Notes under the pieces: model-generated
What the model was told of the DNA's origin: nothing
Databases searched by the model: none
The model's input: only the letters and a program-made list of their open reading frames with translations
Made by a program: the position numbers and the translations under genes
DNA from: Neospora caninum Liverpool
Lineage: Eukaryota; Apicomplexa; Conoidasida; Eucoccidiorida; Sarcocystidae
Direction: 5' to 3'
NCBI RefSeq assembly: GCF_000208865.1
Contig: NC_018387.1
Coordinates: 806,001-870,000, forward strand
DNA: 64,000 bases
Part shown: piece by piece, positions 49,201-57,649 of the stretch
How the letters are laid out: every line of letters begins with the position of its first letter
Numbering within the stretch: position 1 is the first letter of the stretch

Positions 49201-52200
49201 ACCCGGGGCAGCTCGCTGGAGAGCTGCAAAACAAAGAATCTGTGAGGAGGGAACCAAGGAAAGCAAGGGTAACGCTCACAATGTTTCCTTTTTAAATGGC
49301 CCCCCCTGTAAAGTTTAGTGCAATCAACTAGCCGCCCACGAGTCCTTCAAGCATGCGGGCGCAGAGGCTTTGCTGTCGAACAGGCGTCTGTTTCCGAAAC
49401 CCCAACGTAACCGTACCTCCTCGGCTTCTCGCTGGAGAAGACATCAACGGAATACAAATGCCCCTGCATAGTGAGACGGCTCCCGTCGCGCCAGGTCCTT
49501 TCGCTGTTAACGAACAGCCTTCCAACATCGCTGGTCTCCCCCTAGCTACTCCAGAATCCAGAGGCGGACGGCTGGCGCCCCCCATACGGGCGTCAGGACA
49601 TCGCCGAGACGGACAGTGCCATTGAGAACGCGCATGGGGTACTTGCTATGCAACTTCCGCAGAAAACCACTCTGTCCACCTTCAAGCGCTGTGGTGTCGA
49701 GCCAAGCTGGAGACGGCCGGCTATATGATGAACGCCTCCGAAATGGCTTTCCAGCACCGGAGAACGCTTACTGGCTCAGGTTGCTGTTCAGCGAATGTGC
49801 CGACACAAGAGGAGCGTACTTAATATCTCTCATAGCGAACCAACCAGCCCCAGGAAACTTGTGCATCCCAGGACTGCTCGGAAGATTGGGTGAGGTAAAA
49901 AAACTGCCGAGTGGCACAAAGGTCTTGTTCGGTTGTCTGCTTCAGACTTTTCTGCCTTAAATGTGGCACAGTGTAGCCGTGCTACACACAGGGAAAAACG
50001 ACTTGGCGCGCGCGAGCATGGGTTCCCCGATAAGAAGCAACCAAGGCCATTCGGTGCAGAGGAAGCAGCAAAGTCGCAAAGGTTCAACTTTGCCATTGAC
50101 GACGTCACCGCACTCGAGACCAGATTAAAGAAACCAGGCACCATACTGTTTCGTCAGTGCAGAAGTGTGAAACTGTGCGCCCAGCGAAAACTCTAAGATC
50201 CGGAACTGCTTCTCCTCTCTTTTAGTGGCAGGAATGAGCGCACGTCAGAGCCATTCGTTAGGTCTTGAGTAGTTACACAACTCTACGAAATCTCTCCGGA
50301 TTCTGCTCTGCAGTGCTCTGCAACATCCGCCACCGGTTGTGACCGCCTGCTGCGGCTCTCTCTCTGCTTTTCGGATGCCAGACGACAACAGTGGGGAACT
50401 GGACGTCGCCCCTGCCCCGTAGCCGACGTCTTCCTTTCTTCTGACGCCGGACTGCATCATCGTAATCATTGGGCAGACCGCACAGGTGTTCCTCCGGAAA
50501 TTTCGTCGCTACGAGTGTCTCTTAGAAAGAACAACTCATATGTGCATGTCTACCGCTACTCGACACCGAGAGGCCGCTAGCAGACAGCTGAAATACACTG
50601 CCACTATGACGGCTACAATCCAAAGGACTTGAACGGCATTCTCTTTTGTACAGAGATCACCGGAAGCGTCACCAGCAGCATAATCCCAAGGGCGTGGCGT
50701 CGCAGGATGTCCAAAGAAAACACGCTTTCCTGGCATGTACGAGTGGTACCCCACGTGACGCCATTCGCTGCTGTGGGCTGAGTCGTCTGATTGGCTTACC
50801 ACCTCAACGGCGGCCTGTTGGGCAGCACCACATGCAAGCAACCGATGAACTGGAGGGTTCAAGACGTCGACTCTTCAATTAGCTGTCATCACCCTCGTTG
50901 CAGCTGTTCTGTTACGCAGCCCAGTCGCCAGATTCCGGGACGCATCCGCATTACGGGTAATAACCACCCAACAGAACTTTTTGTTTCACTGCGGCCAAAG
51001 CCCACAGCGGCAAAACTTCCCGTCACAGTACGCGTAACGGCACAGAACTGTGGTCACTACGATTCAACTTACTCGCGTCAGTCTGGTAGTGACACACGTC
51101 GCCAACACGGGCACAACTGCATTCCAGTCTTTCCCTTTTCACAGTAGCATACGCGAACCGTTATTTGCATATCTAACGAATCTGGAGTTGCCTTTGGCAG
51201 AGGTTTGATAGGGTCCAGCGGTGAAGAGCAAACGCGTGAGTCGGTCCTCGAAGCTAACACTCACTCTTTCTCTGTGAGCAAGGGTAAGCCACAACGCACA
51301 CCGAGCATTCCTGGTAGACGAGATTGGAAAGTTCATTTCCCACACACCGAAGGCGGAGCACCTCTCCCCGTCACAACCCGGTTATTCGAGATGGATCTCG
51401 CGCGTCATGTTTTTTTTCTTCTGCGTGGAAGTTATACGGCGCCCTGAAGACGGCACAAACCTTCTGTTGTAGCCTCTCAGTTTTGCGGACTCAATGACCT
51501 GTCTTGACTACATGAAAACTCCAGCTTGCGCACTCCAACATGTTGGAGCCTCTTCAATACAGCGACCGGTGGCGGTCGATTGAGCAGCGCCGACGCGCCG
51601 GCTCTTCCTGTGGCAGTACATTCGCCGGGGTTCATTTACCACAGGCAAAAGCATGGCGCAGCTAGTCCCGTGGCGCTTTGTCCAGCCGACTGGTCCGGAG
51701 GGCACTTTGAGGCTGCCAAATCTTTGCGTATGCGCATCGCGTGTGTGGGCGGTCTGCGCATGCGAGAGAGAAACCTATGCCGTCTTCTCTAGTCTGGTGT
51801 TCCGGCTGCTGTGCAAGTTACGGTTGCCAGAAGGGTAGCTCGTGGAAAGGAGATAACAGGAGCCGTTCGTAGAGAAACAAAAAACCTTTGCTCGCAGCAA
51901 AAACCCATGTTGTGGACATGTAGAGCCACCTTGTCCCGAAGGCTTACTTTGGGTGTGGTAATAGGCGGTAGCTATGCCCAAGTTCAGAAGGGCCACGAGG
52001 GTGATGAACGGGATGATGTAGGAGGCGAGGTTCTTCCTCTTGTGTCTGCGTACAGACACGAACGCAATAATACAGAAGGGTTGCTGGTCGGAGGAAGTTT
52101 AGGAGCCGAAAAGCCTACTCTGTCCCCACCAGGCAACAGAGCAATGGCCCTCAGCCGCCACTCTCGTAGTCCAGGCAACCACTGCGAATGCCCCGAGTAC

Positions 52201-53056
52201 GGGTCAGCGGATTCCCCTTTGTGAGCCTAGATTCCATCCTCATGGTCGCCCAGCGCCGAAACGCAGAGGTGTCCGACCCAGTCACCGTCTTGTTGTCGCC
52301 GAAAGCCATCGGATGACGGCCCCTCCGTTGACTATTGCGCTGTGCTGCACAGTCAGACGGTTTCCTGGTTTTTCGTGAAACGGTTTGCCAGCGAGAGGAG
52401 TTTTCACAAGCAGACTCAGGAGAGTCCGCTGGTCCGTTTCGGCGAACCCCCTTGATGCAGTCTGCGCTTGCAGTTCGAAGATGCCGTCACCATAACGGAA
52501 ATCTCTCATTTCCGCTCTTGAAGCAGAAGATGCACAGCCCCTCTCTTTTAAGACACGGACCGTCAGTTGCCATGGAGCTTCTTGATGGCGCTCCTGAGGG
52601 ACGTTTTCAGAAGGCAACCGTGAGTCTGTGTGCTTCTTTTTAGAGTCTTTTTGAAGCTCACCTCCTGTCCAGGCTACGTCGGTAGTGAGGGCCGGCACCC
52701 AGGGACGAGTAGTACGTCGATCGCCCTCTCGATTGTCTTGAGGTTGTGCGGCTGCGTGCGGAATGCTCTTTATCTGCGGCGGCTCCAAATCTGGTGGCGC
52801 CATACACTCCAGCAATCAAGTCCTGTTCCTCTTCCTCTCGTCTCACGGGCTCTTTTTCCTCGAAGGTTTCCTCCTCGCCGTGTCGGAAAAGCACATCTTG
52901 TGCAGTCGGTTCTTCAACCCCGCCCGCTTGAACAGCAAAGTCGGGCAAAGGAGTGAAGAGAGAAGGAACCGCTAAAAAGGTGCTGACAAAGCACAGCAGC
53001 AAGTGTCGAGTGTTGACGCGGCGTTGACGCCCAGAGAGAGAAGTGGGATGCGCCAT
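7007..53056 (-). CDS. Giant multi-microexon gene encoding a predicted secreted or polytopic membrane protein of unknown function
   Basis: I do not recognise the family. The proposed start is the ATG at 53054-53056, with an Arg-rich N-terminus followed by a hydrophobic run (HLLLCFVSTFLAVPSLF) that looks like a signal peptide or anchor. Ordinary exons at 53056-48327 add three hydrophobic helices and an acidic region. From 48043 downward the coding sequence is split into about 158 single-codon exons plus about 17 exons of 2-9 codons. All are in phase 0 and stop-free, with splice signals on both sides. The reading is helix-rich, for example VIVGAVIGKVQLVTAWEA and ELLGALQLLAAAVDGE. Candidate terminal exons are 7042-7047 (R, TGA) or 7007-7087 (26 residues, TAA). 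Total is about 800 residues. One gene across the whole span is inferred from matching phases. Alternatives are recursive-splicing points in one huge intron, or two genes split near 27.6 kb. Confidence 0.7.
7346..10817 (-). other. Microexon block 10
   Basis: 10815-17 P (acceptor CTTCTTCTCTGCAG); 10591-99 MPP; 10024-26 P (AAG); 9822-24 A; 9565-67 E; 9332-34 M (TAG); 9183-85 E; 9078-80 E; 8976-84 VAD (donor GTAATT); 8790-92 L; 8493-95 E; 8315-17 L; 8141-43 M; 7944-46 S; 7676-78 S (AAG); 7510-12 L; 7346-48 Q. Tentative: 10122-27 TT. The reading is Pro-rich and then acidic, as is common near a C-terminal tail. Donor GTACG is used more often here than elsewhere in the array. Confidence 0.73.
7465..7478. 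repeat. Poly-C run (14)
   Basis: Fourteen consecutive C on the plus strand inside an intron of the giant gene model. Such runs are prone to sequencing error, so the exact length is uncertain. Confidence 0.8.
11054..14798 (-). other. Microexon block 9
   Basis: 14796-98 V; 14574-76 L; 14443-45 R; 13942-44 I (donor GTAGAA); 13599-601 Y; 13280-82 E; 13004-06 K; 12727-29 D; 12149-51 N; 11989-91 G; 11800-02 A; 11598-600 T; 11243-45 K (donor GTATGT); 11054-56 V. Tentative: 14679-87, 13389-400 LLVV (TAG, donor GTAAAG), 12574-76 Q (donor GTGATT), 11318-23 RA. The reading VLRIYEKDNGAT resembles a beta strand followed by a turn, a change from the helical blocks before it. Confidence 0.75.
15229..19022 (-). 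other. Microexon block 8
   Basis: 19020-22 M (TAG); 18820-22 I; 18746-48 A (weak donor GTGAAG); 18691-93 R; 18586-88 R; 18385-87 V; 18175-77 A; 18063-65 D; 17772-74 N; 17626-28 L; 17497-99 A; 17369-71 M; 17258-60 V; 17070-72 A (AAG); 16700-02 G (TAG); 16567-69 T (TAG); 16401-03 E; 15980-91 AAGD (donor GTAAGGG); 15721-23 E; 15229-31 V. Tentative: 18930-32 R, 16527-32 MG. The densest spacing in the array is here: 18586, 18691, 18746 and 18820 imply introns of about 50-105 nt. Confidence 0.77.
19409..23723 (-). other. Microexon block 7
   Basis: 23721-23 I; 23576-78 A; 23469-71 R; 23347-49 L; 23222-24 M (TAG); 22743-45 G (TAG); 22547-49 L; 22089-97 SKA (acceptor TTTCCCCTCAG); 21668-70 P; 21358-60 V; 20912-14 A (acceptor with eight T); 20549-51 G; 20417-19 L (TAG); 20211-13 K; 19997-99 N; 19805-10 MT; 19409-11 K. 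Tentative: 23656-61 IT (TAG, donor GTAGGT) or the overlapping choice 23670-72 A; 23049-51 V; 22001-06 SR; 20263-68 DQ (AAG). 22643-22657 has good splice signals but reads AAA TGA in phase 0. Confidence 0.75.
24695..24710. repeat. Poly-C run (16)
   Basis: Sixteen consecutive C on the plus strand, within the intron between microexons 24749-51 and 24597-99. The length may be imprecise in the assembly. Confidence 0.8.
26409..26446. repeat. AT-rich microsatellite
   Basis: An imperfect TATATG/TATATA dinucleotide-type tract of about 38 bases lies in an intron of the giant gene between 26550 and 26272. No other function is visible. Confidence 0.8.
27540..28010. other. AT-richer island with a partial duplicate at 7.0-7.1 kb
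   Basis: This stretch is visibly richer in A/T than its surroundings and holds only one weak microexon candidate (27685-87). Its segment 27598-27637 matches 7073-7112 over about 40 bases with few differences (shared core TGATCTTCTGT). In minus orientation both copies end in an acceptor followed within two codons by a stop: TTCATACAG GGT TAA here, ATTACAG CGT TGA at 7 kb. It could be a duplicated 3'-terminal exon module or an inserted organellar (NUMT-like) fragment. Confidence 0.45.
28195..31900 (-). other. Microexon block 5
   Basis: 31898-900 A; 31682-84 E; 31499-501 L (AAG); 31361-63 L (donor GTAAAT); 30970-72 G; 30573-75 A (TAG); 30350-52 L; 30145-47 Q (donor GTAGGG); 29854-56 L; 29752-54 L; 29551-53 A (donor GTATGC); 29412-14 A; 29297-99 A; 29167-69 V; 28756-58 D; 28606-08 G; 28489-91 E; 28321-29 VDT; 28195-97 L. 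This block gives the most protein-like run, ELLGALQLLAAAVDGE, with Leu/Ala spacing of a helix. Acceptors such as TCGTCCTTCTCTGCAG at 28198 and CTCTTTTCAG at 30353 are textbook. Confidence 0.8.
32130..35985 (-). other. Microexon block 4
   Basis: 35983-85 K; 35758-60 K; 35418-20 F; 35282-84 G; 35084-86 E; 34898-900 L (AAG); 34777-79 A; 34638-40 K; 34448-50 V (AAG); 34324-26 M; 34129-31 T (TAG); 33964-66 R; 33849-51 M; 33722-24 T; 33606-08 N; 32783-85 V; 32542-47 KH; 32375-77 L; 32130-32 R. Tentative: 35800-05 (CH, 39 nt from the next exon), 33389-403 (GVLKH), 32698-700 (N, donor GTAGCC). The reading FGELAKVMTRMTN is a plausible amphipathic helix. The 33.6-32.8 kb interval is the largest gap without a strong microexon. 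Confidence 0.75.
36163..39744 (-). other. Microexon block 3
   Basis: 39742-44 V; 39335-37 T; 39088-90 A; 38624-26 W; 38369-71 E; 38105-07 A; 38018-44 MVPEEMMAA (27 nt, donor GTAAGTTTTT); 37863-65 K; 37630-32 D; 37367-81 RHQET; 37208-10 R; 36839-41 A; 36716-18 V (AAG, donor GTATGT); 36538-40 D; 36354-56 E; 36163-65 R. The 27-nt exon is the longest inside the array and is open only in the frame that the single-codon exons use. The reading changes here from hydrophobic to charged, suggesting the end of the membrane part. Confidence 0.75.
40112..43836 (-). other. Microexon block 2
   Basis: 43834-36 L; 43555-63 AQR (donor GTACGTAA); 43258-60 L; 42672-74 V (TAG); 42141-43 I; 42004-06 V; 41723-25 G; 41473-75 A; 41255-57 V; 41051-53 I; 40835-37 G; 40603-05 K; 40339-41 V; 40259-61 Q; 40112-14 L. 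The stretch VIVGAVIGKVQL is assembled here entirely from single-codon exons and looks like a membrane or amphipathic helix. Tentative: 42961-84 (24 nt, open, donor GTAAGC, poor pyrimidine tract), 42627-35 (SIE, only 36 nt from its neighbour) and 40474-79 (QA). 42585-42593 fits the signals but reads CGA TGA CCC. Confidence 0.75.
41060..41165. other. Short AT-rich island between microexons
   Basis: About 100 bases rich in A and T (for example TTAATATTATTATAATGAAG) stand out from GC-balanced flanks. The minus strand is open through it (HYNNINLRGVTVLVP in translation), but no splice sites delimit it. A small organellar insertion is one explanation, unproven by eye. Confidence 0.35.
44037..48043 (-). 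other. Microexon block 1
   Basis: Minus-strand order, residue encoded: 48029-48043 TLRQA; 47860-62 F; 47632-34 D (AAG acceptor); 47129-31 L; 46769-71 L; 46639-41 L (TAG); 46533-38 AE (TAG, donor GTATGT); 46454-56 L; 46234-36 L (TAG); 45912-14 P; 45781-83 V; 45202-13 VYPP; 45043-45 V; 44860-62 F; 44671-88 FNLMGQ; 44324-26 L; 44037-39 T. Unless noted the acceptor is CAG; donors are GTAAG, GTGAG, GTACG or GTAGG. The reading is strongly hydrophobic with two prolines, as in a membrane helix. 46735-46740 (CTGAAG, LK) has good sites but lies 28 nt from 46769-71, so at most one of the pair can be used in one transcript. 44557-44571 fits the pattern but carries an in-frame TGA. Confidence 0.75.
48327..49069 (-). 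other. Giant gene, last three ordinary exons, including the third hydrophobic helix
   Basis: Exon 48932-49069 (138 nt, phase 0 to 0) encodes MDEVASAAEAENTGYG and onward to EEPTP, with donor GTGAGC. Exon 48630-48868 (or to 48880) encodes a helix-rich segment with HFDTFVSLSVRRALETQLLF and ends TC|GTGAAG. Exon 48327-48459 follows a strong acceptor (TTTCTGCTCTTCAG). Its first T completes the split Ser codon. It encodes VVVHWRLAMCLGTAFAFLVL, a hydrophobic helix, and ends TCC|GTAAGG on a codon boundary. That boundary sets phase 0 for the microexon array. The intron 48931-48869 would be short (51-63 nt), and that junction is the least certain. Confidence 0.7.
49177..49782 (-). other. Giant gene, three in-frame microexons (QPEP, REAEE, EPEE)
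   Basis: 49771-49782 reads Gln-Pro-Glu-Pro (CAG acceptor, GTAAGC donor). 49417-49431 reads Arg-Glu-Ala-Glu-Glu (TTCTCCAG acceptor, GTACGG donor). 49177-49188 reads Glu-Pro-Glu-Glu (TTTCATGCAG acceptor, GTGAGG donor). All are multiples of three, stop-free and acidic, forming one Glu/Pro-rich stretch once joined. 49643-49645 (CAA, donor GTACCC) is a weak extra candidate. Confidence 0.65.
50287..50451 (-). other. Giant gene, exon encoding a Ser/Gly-rich basic segment
   Basis: The acceptor ATGATGCAG is followed by SGVRRKEDVGYGAGATSSSP and a further stretch to RRDF. The donor is GATTTC|GTAGAG. The 165-nt exon starts and ends in phase 0. No motif was recognised, and the weak donor makes the 3' boundary uncertain. 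Confidence 0.5.
50560..50724 (-). other. Giant gene, exon with second transmembrane helix
   Basis: It encodes a soluble stretch and then NAVQVLWIVAVIVAVYFSCL, a clear hydrophobic helix, followed by LAAS and basic residues. The acceptor is ambiguous: AAG at 50725 gives a 165-nt exon in phase 0, while GAG at 50641 gives a shorter one. The donor is also ambiguous: GTAGCG at 50559 or GTAGAC at 50553, both phase 0. Confidence 0.55.
50800..51271 (-). other. Giant gene, three small exons of 7, 10 and 15 nt
   Basis: 51265-51271 is AGAAAGA between CACAG and GTGAGTG. 51073-51082 is ACTGACGCGA between CCAG and GTAAGTT. 50800-50814 reads Ala-Ala-Val-Glu-Val between CAACAG and GTAAGCC. With one base carried in from exon 3, the 7-nt and 10-nt exons together give Lys-Lys-Glu-Leu-Thr-Arg and return the frame to phase 0, so the 15-nt exon is in frame. 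Two non-multiples of three restoring the frame support the model. All three have good donors. Confidence 0.65.
51948..52045 (-). other. Giant gene, exon 3: first transmembrane helix
   Basis: This 98-nt exon has a strong acceptor (pyrimidine-rich, ending TACGCAG) and a strong donor (A|GTAAGCC). It encodes HKRKNLASYIIPFITL followed by VALLNLGIATAYYH, a basic flank and a hydrophobic helix of about 20 residues. It starts with one base and ends with one base left over, linking exon 2 to the 7-nt exon at 51265. Confidence 0.7.
52286..52516 (-). other. Giant gene, exon 2
   Basis: The acceptor follows a strong pyrimidine tract and ends TTCAAG. The single leading A completes the Arg codon begun by exon 1. 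The exon encodes AEMRDFRYGDGIFELQ and onward, about 76 codons, and ends ACG|GTGACT with two bases left over. Those two bases are exactly what exon 3 needs. The donor GTGACT is weak; the phase match is the main support. Confidence 0.6.
52662..53056 (-). other. Giant gene, exon 1: start codon and signal-peptide-like N-terminus
   Basis: This 395-nt exon begins MAHPTSLSGRQRR. A hydrophobic stretch follows at about residues 18-35, then a Glu-rich segment (EEKEPVRREEEEQD) and a Ser/Arg-rich end. It ends GAG|GTGAGC with two bases of a codon left over. The ATG at 53056 is the first in-frame ATG of the open stretch; upstream in-frame codons include only non-ATG candidates. Such an N-terminus is typical of secretory-pathway proteins in these parasites, but no specific organelle can be read from it. 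Confidence 0.7.
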
Positions 53057-56000
53057 GCCGGTGAATGGGCGTATATCAGAGAAGATGCAGCTGCAGATAC
53101 TGTACCACAGAAGGAAGTTCCGAGAACGGAAAACGCGGGAAAATGGGAAAAATACCCCCCGACCGAGGCAACGGGCTAGGACAAGAATTGAAGGACAGAA
53201 TTGCGTTGGAATAGCGAAGGGCAATGGAGCGTTGCATGTAACGGCCTCTCAATGGCCCGCGCAGGTCGTGCTGGTGAGAGAAGACAAGTGTAGCGTCGAG
53301 CCGAATTGAATCAACAGTCAGTAAATAAAGGAACGCGCAAATGACTCCAAGGAGCAACTGCATTCAACCGTGGATAAGGTCGGCCCCCAACTCTTGGAAA
53401 ACGCCGCTCAACGGAACTGCGATGTACTGGACCGCGTGCGCCCATTTCCTCAGACCCGTGAGTGGAATGGGCTACCGACTGCGCAAAGCTGCCGCTGGAG
53501 GGTTGAAGAGCGATACACAGCGAGTGCTCTGGCAAGCATCGAATGTCTGTGGCAATTGCAAACAAAACCCCCTGCAAGCGAAATTCCTCGAGGAGGTGGG
53601 GTCGTCTTCAGGGGAATGGAGCATGGAAACTTTGCGAAAGTTCCTCAGGTAGGTATTTTCAAAACGACTAAGGAACCTTGCTGCCGACTGAACCCCGATA
53701 TGAGGCGGTTTGTAGGGAAGGGGTATTGACCCATGTGTGGACCCATGGCCTTGCTGGGGTCGTTGTCACGCTGGGCGAGTCAGCAAGCTCTACCTGTCGC
53801 CTAAAAAATTGGGTGCTGAGTGCTAAAAAATATACGTCAACGCCGTTATTTACACAGAAGCATGTAAAAGAGACGTCAGTGCCACATGCTTGGCCCTCGG
53901 GAAAAAGTACATGTTTCTTCCGGAAGGGGTGACGCCGTCGGCGTGAGAAGCGCGGCTATACTCCCTTTTGCAGAAAGGGGGCGTCGTTTTTGCCAGTGCC
54001 AGGGCCAGAACCAGACCCGGCCTCGGGATCGGTTTTTTCCCCACGTTTTTCTTTAAAGAAAGTACCGCTGTTTCCCGGACTAACACAGAGACCTGGGCTG
54101 GCCTGGGAACGTGTTTTTTCGAGAAATTTCAGTGGTTTATTGAGTGAGAAAGACTGGCTGGCCGAGCAGAAGCCGACGTGCTGGGGGCGCAGCAAATGGC
54201 CGCTCGGGGGGCTACAGTGCCAGAGTGCGAACGGAGAAAACTCAAAACATAAATGTACGTATTGGAAAAGTGAATAAGGTATATGTTTACTGTCACCTTC
54301 AGTCCGGACAGATTCGTAGCTTGCGTGGTGTCACCCGCGTGCGGCTCTGCGTTGAAAATGGATTGCCCAGTCAGACTGTAGCCCGAAAAGCCCGTTCACG
54401 CCGGGGGTTCGCAATGCCTTGATCAGAGAAATTATTCCTCCTGACTCCTGTTATTTTGTACAACGTCAAGCTCGGCCGCGCCACATTGTACGCCGTATGT
54501 CACTCCAATCACGGGTGCTAGACGAGAAGCGGGGAGCGTGACTACTTCCGGACCGCCAGATCGGTCAGTGACGCAAGGCAGCGCTTAGTGGAAGGCATGT
54601 TCGTAGTAGACCACATGTAAACGACTCCGTGCACAGTCTCCCGCGAACCGCAGGAAACTTCTCTCGTTTCGCCCGTTGTGGCCACTGCATGTGTACATCG
54701 AACAACGAGCCTTACCTTCTGAGGCGGCACCCGGTCAGTTTACTAGTTTACTAATTACTAAACGTCTGCATCTCATCACTGGAATCGTGGTCAATATCTT
54801 ATGTAATGTCTCTGTTTATTCGGTTGGAGTTAGACAGTTCTGGATCGCGGATCGTTTGAGTTTAGTGGGCAGGCACAGGTTTTCAAGAGACGAGCGTGCC
54901 AACTATCAAATGTTAGCGATAACCCATGGTGGGAGCCGTCCTGCTCCCAATGTGTCTTCTGAATGTTTCTGGAAGGGGCGTCTGCGCCGAAGTGACACTG
55001 TGAGTCACTGTCGCATTCGTCAGCGGCACAACCGATGCACAGGCGGCGGCATCCACTGTGCATAACCAAAACACACCTCAGAAGCCGAACGGATTGAGTC
55101 ACTCTGCCCGCCATGAACGGATAGTTGCTTCTAAACAGCCACCGTCTGCCGCGATGGGACGTCAAAAGCTGCAATCGCTACCACCTACACAGTGGCTAAT
55201 GAACCTGTTATCCTGAATTGGCCTTCTCGCACTGGAAGCGCCACTGCTAGCTGTTCTGTGACTACTGATGCAACCCGACTCAGAAAAACCGGTCGGCGAG
55301 TATTTTAGTTCGTAATGGAGCACAAGGTACTTCATCTGGTTTTTTTCGAAACGTGCCCACACAGCGGTAGCCGCATGGCGAGCAAGTACTGATTACTTTA
55401 AAAAACCAAATGAAATATGGCTACGTTCCCCTTTTCGGTGGCGATCAGTTTACAAACTGTAAAAAGGATCCAGTAGTTCGTCATGCCTTCATTTGCGCCC
55501 ACGTGCCGATCTGGGAGTTCGCTGCTGGTGTTACACTCTGCGACCAAAGCAAGCAGCTAAAATTTTGAAGGCTGCAAACAGTCAAGACCAAAGAACGACT
55601 GGCAGTCCTTTTGTGGGTGCTGGGGAGAGAATGAGATGCCACCCCAGGAGGGGCATCCACGGTGGAAGATCCACACGACCCCCAACGAGATGCCGAGGAT
55701 GCCATGTGGAGCAGTATCCGCGACAGCTTGCCTGCGATCGTGCCACGATACCATCATATGGAAACACACTGAGGACTCACGTGCTCTCTATACAAATCGA
55801 TTTGGGATTTATTAGTCTGGTCCTTGACGACTTGCTGCAGTTGCTGGCACAGATTTGGATGATACAGCGCGAGCTGCAGTGTACATGCCCGTGTTGTCAT
55901 GAAGTGCGGATGCGACGGAAATCTCGGGCACCTCTATTTCATTCCCTCGATGAGGTGTTTTAACCCGTGGCACAGTATTACCAAGCATATCCAGCAGTGA

Positions 56001-57649
56001 ACTGCTTTGTGCACTGCCCCACAGCGATCCACCTCATCCTTACACCGCATTGGCGAACTACCGGTGTCTTCAGCTACTCCCCCCATTTTCTCGGATACTG
56101 AGGAGGTATCGCCGAGAAAATGTGCGAGCTGTACAAGATAGAGGTATGGTGCTTTTGAGTATAAGAAAACAGCCCCAAAAGACGGCAGGGATCAAATAGA
56201 CGAAAACGGCTGTCTCATGACACTGTGCGTCGTAGCCCGGCCACAGTGTTGCACCCGCTGCCAGGTGAGTAATACAGAGTGCGAGTGTACCCGCTGAAAA
56301 TATGACTTTTTGTTGTTGTATACAGAGGGGTCAAATAGGATGGGACCGGACCGCGATCACGCGTGAGCTTTACGGCTGTTCAGCCGAACTGCTATGCAAC
56401 ACACTGTCTCACACGCCCGCTCTCAAAATGGCGTTTGTGAATTAGAAGGGGCGACATGTTTCCGCACAGCCTTTCTGGCCTGTTTGCCTCAAGATGAACC
56501 TGAATCAAAAAAACCAATAAAAAGCACAATAGGGGCCGCTACTCAGTTTTTGTAGAAGACCCGTTCTCACCGTTGGCAGAGCAATCTGTTGGCGTGCAGC
56601 TGCCAGGGAAAACTTTGCAGGCACCGAGTTTTTTTGACACGGACGGGAGGCTGTGCAATTGCCTATCGGACGGCGAATGTCCTCAGACTGCAGCATTTGC
56701 CAGTGTGCATACATGCTACATAAAATCACAGACATGCCAGCGGATAAACGCCGGGTAAACACATGCATACAGGCGATTCGAGTTCCTGCATGCACTTGTG
56801 CGTTGTGTATGTGTGTGCGTCACACAAAAGCTCCCAACTACGTTCGGTCGCATTTTCCATTCAGGACTCTGGTGTCCTATCTCGCGGTTCGTCGGCAGTG
56901 TTATCAGTTCCTGCTTCGTCACGGCACTCGTCTGTCCGCTCTGGTTGCTGGGCGGTATTTTTTTCAACATTTTGCGTACACTTTTCGAACATCTCGTTGG
57001 CTTGGCAGTGGCGGTACTGGTCCGGCAAGCTGAAGATTCCATGGTTCTCAACAGGCGCGATTCACGTGGTGACATTGCTTCCCATTTTTAGGGTCGCAGC
57101 ATTCAGCTCTCGCCCGGCGACTGAAAGGCTTTAGATATCTCTTGCGGTGTGCAACCTTCCTGAACAGACGACGGCCGCAGTGTATGCCTCGTGTTGTTCC
57201 TGGAGTTCCCTTGCCTCGACATCTCACAGGCTCCGGGCGACTTTCGTCTGTGACACAAGTGTGATTATCAATAAACCAAAGGTGCCTTGCAGGCCGCCTT
57301 AAAGGGTTCATTTCGAGGTTTACATGAATGGTCGCCCCTTAAACTGCATTCCGTGTTCGGTCGGCGCAGGACCGTGTAGAGCTATAGCGATTTCAGCGTC
57401 CACCCCTCGAACTTCTCCTTTTCTTGTTAGTGCCTAAGGCATATTCTGCACGAGAGGTCGATCCAGCGGACTCGAGAAGTTTCTACTTGCTTACTACATT
57501 GACTAGAAACTAACCAGCTCTTCTTGTTGCCACTCGTACCTCGGCTGTCGTCGAATCTCGGGTACAAAGAGTCAACAGAGGGATCTTGTGGATGGCTTTA
57601 GTGAGGGCCCCCGGAGGTGTCCAGCACTATCTTCTTTAGGACTTCCAGG
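53057..57649. other. Intergenic region between two divergently oriented genes
   Basis: No exon can be supported with confidence. It should hold the 5' ends of the minus-strand giant gene and the plus-strand RAB5IF-like gene. Open frames at 53370-53450 (plus), 55493-55963 (plus) and 56798-57091 (plus, hydrophobic) lack recognisable motifs or splice partners. One strict microexon-like element, CAG-AAG-GTAAGG on the minus strand, lies at 54716-54718 and could be a 5' UTR microexon or chance. Confidence 0.5.

Noticed and set aside
53370..53450. Plus-strand stretch ending CAGACCC|GTGAGT that looks like an exon
   Set aside because: The translated piece is plausible but no upstream start or downstream acceptor in phase was found.
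55178..55457. Weak microexon-like triplets (near 55187 and 55455) outside the gene
   Set aside because: They use poor donors (GTAGCG, GTAAAC). Such relaxed matches occur by chance, which is why similarly weak units inside the array are marked tentative.
55493..55963. 156-codon plus-strand open frame
   Set aside because: Composition is irregular, no motif is visible, and overlapping frames on the minus strand are equally open; I could not support it as a gene.
56798..57091. Plus-strand open frame with hydrophobic stretches
   Set aside because: No splice partners, no recognised family, and its hydrophobicity comes from a T/G-rich tract.
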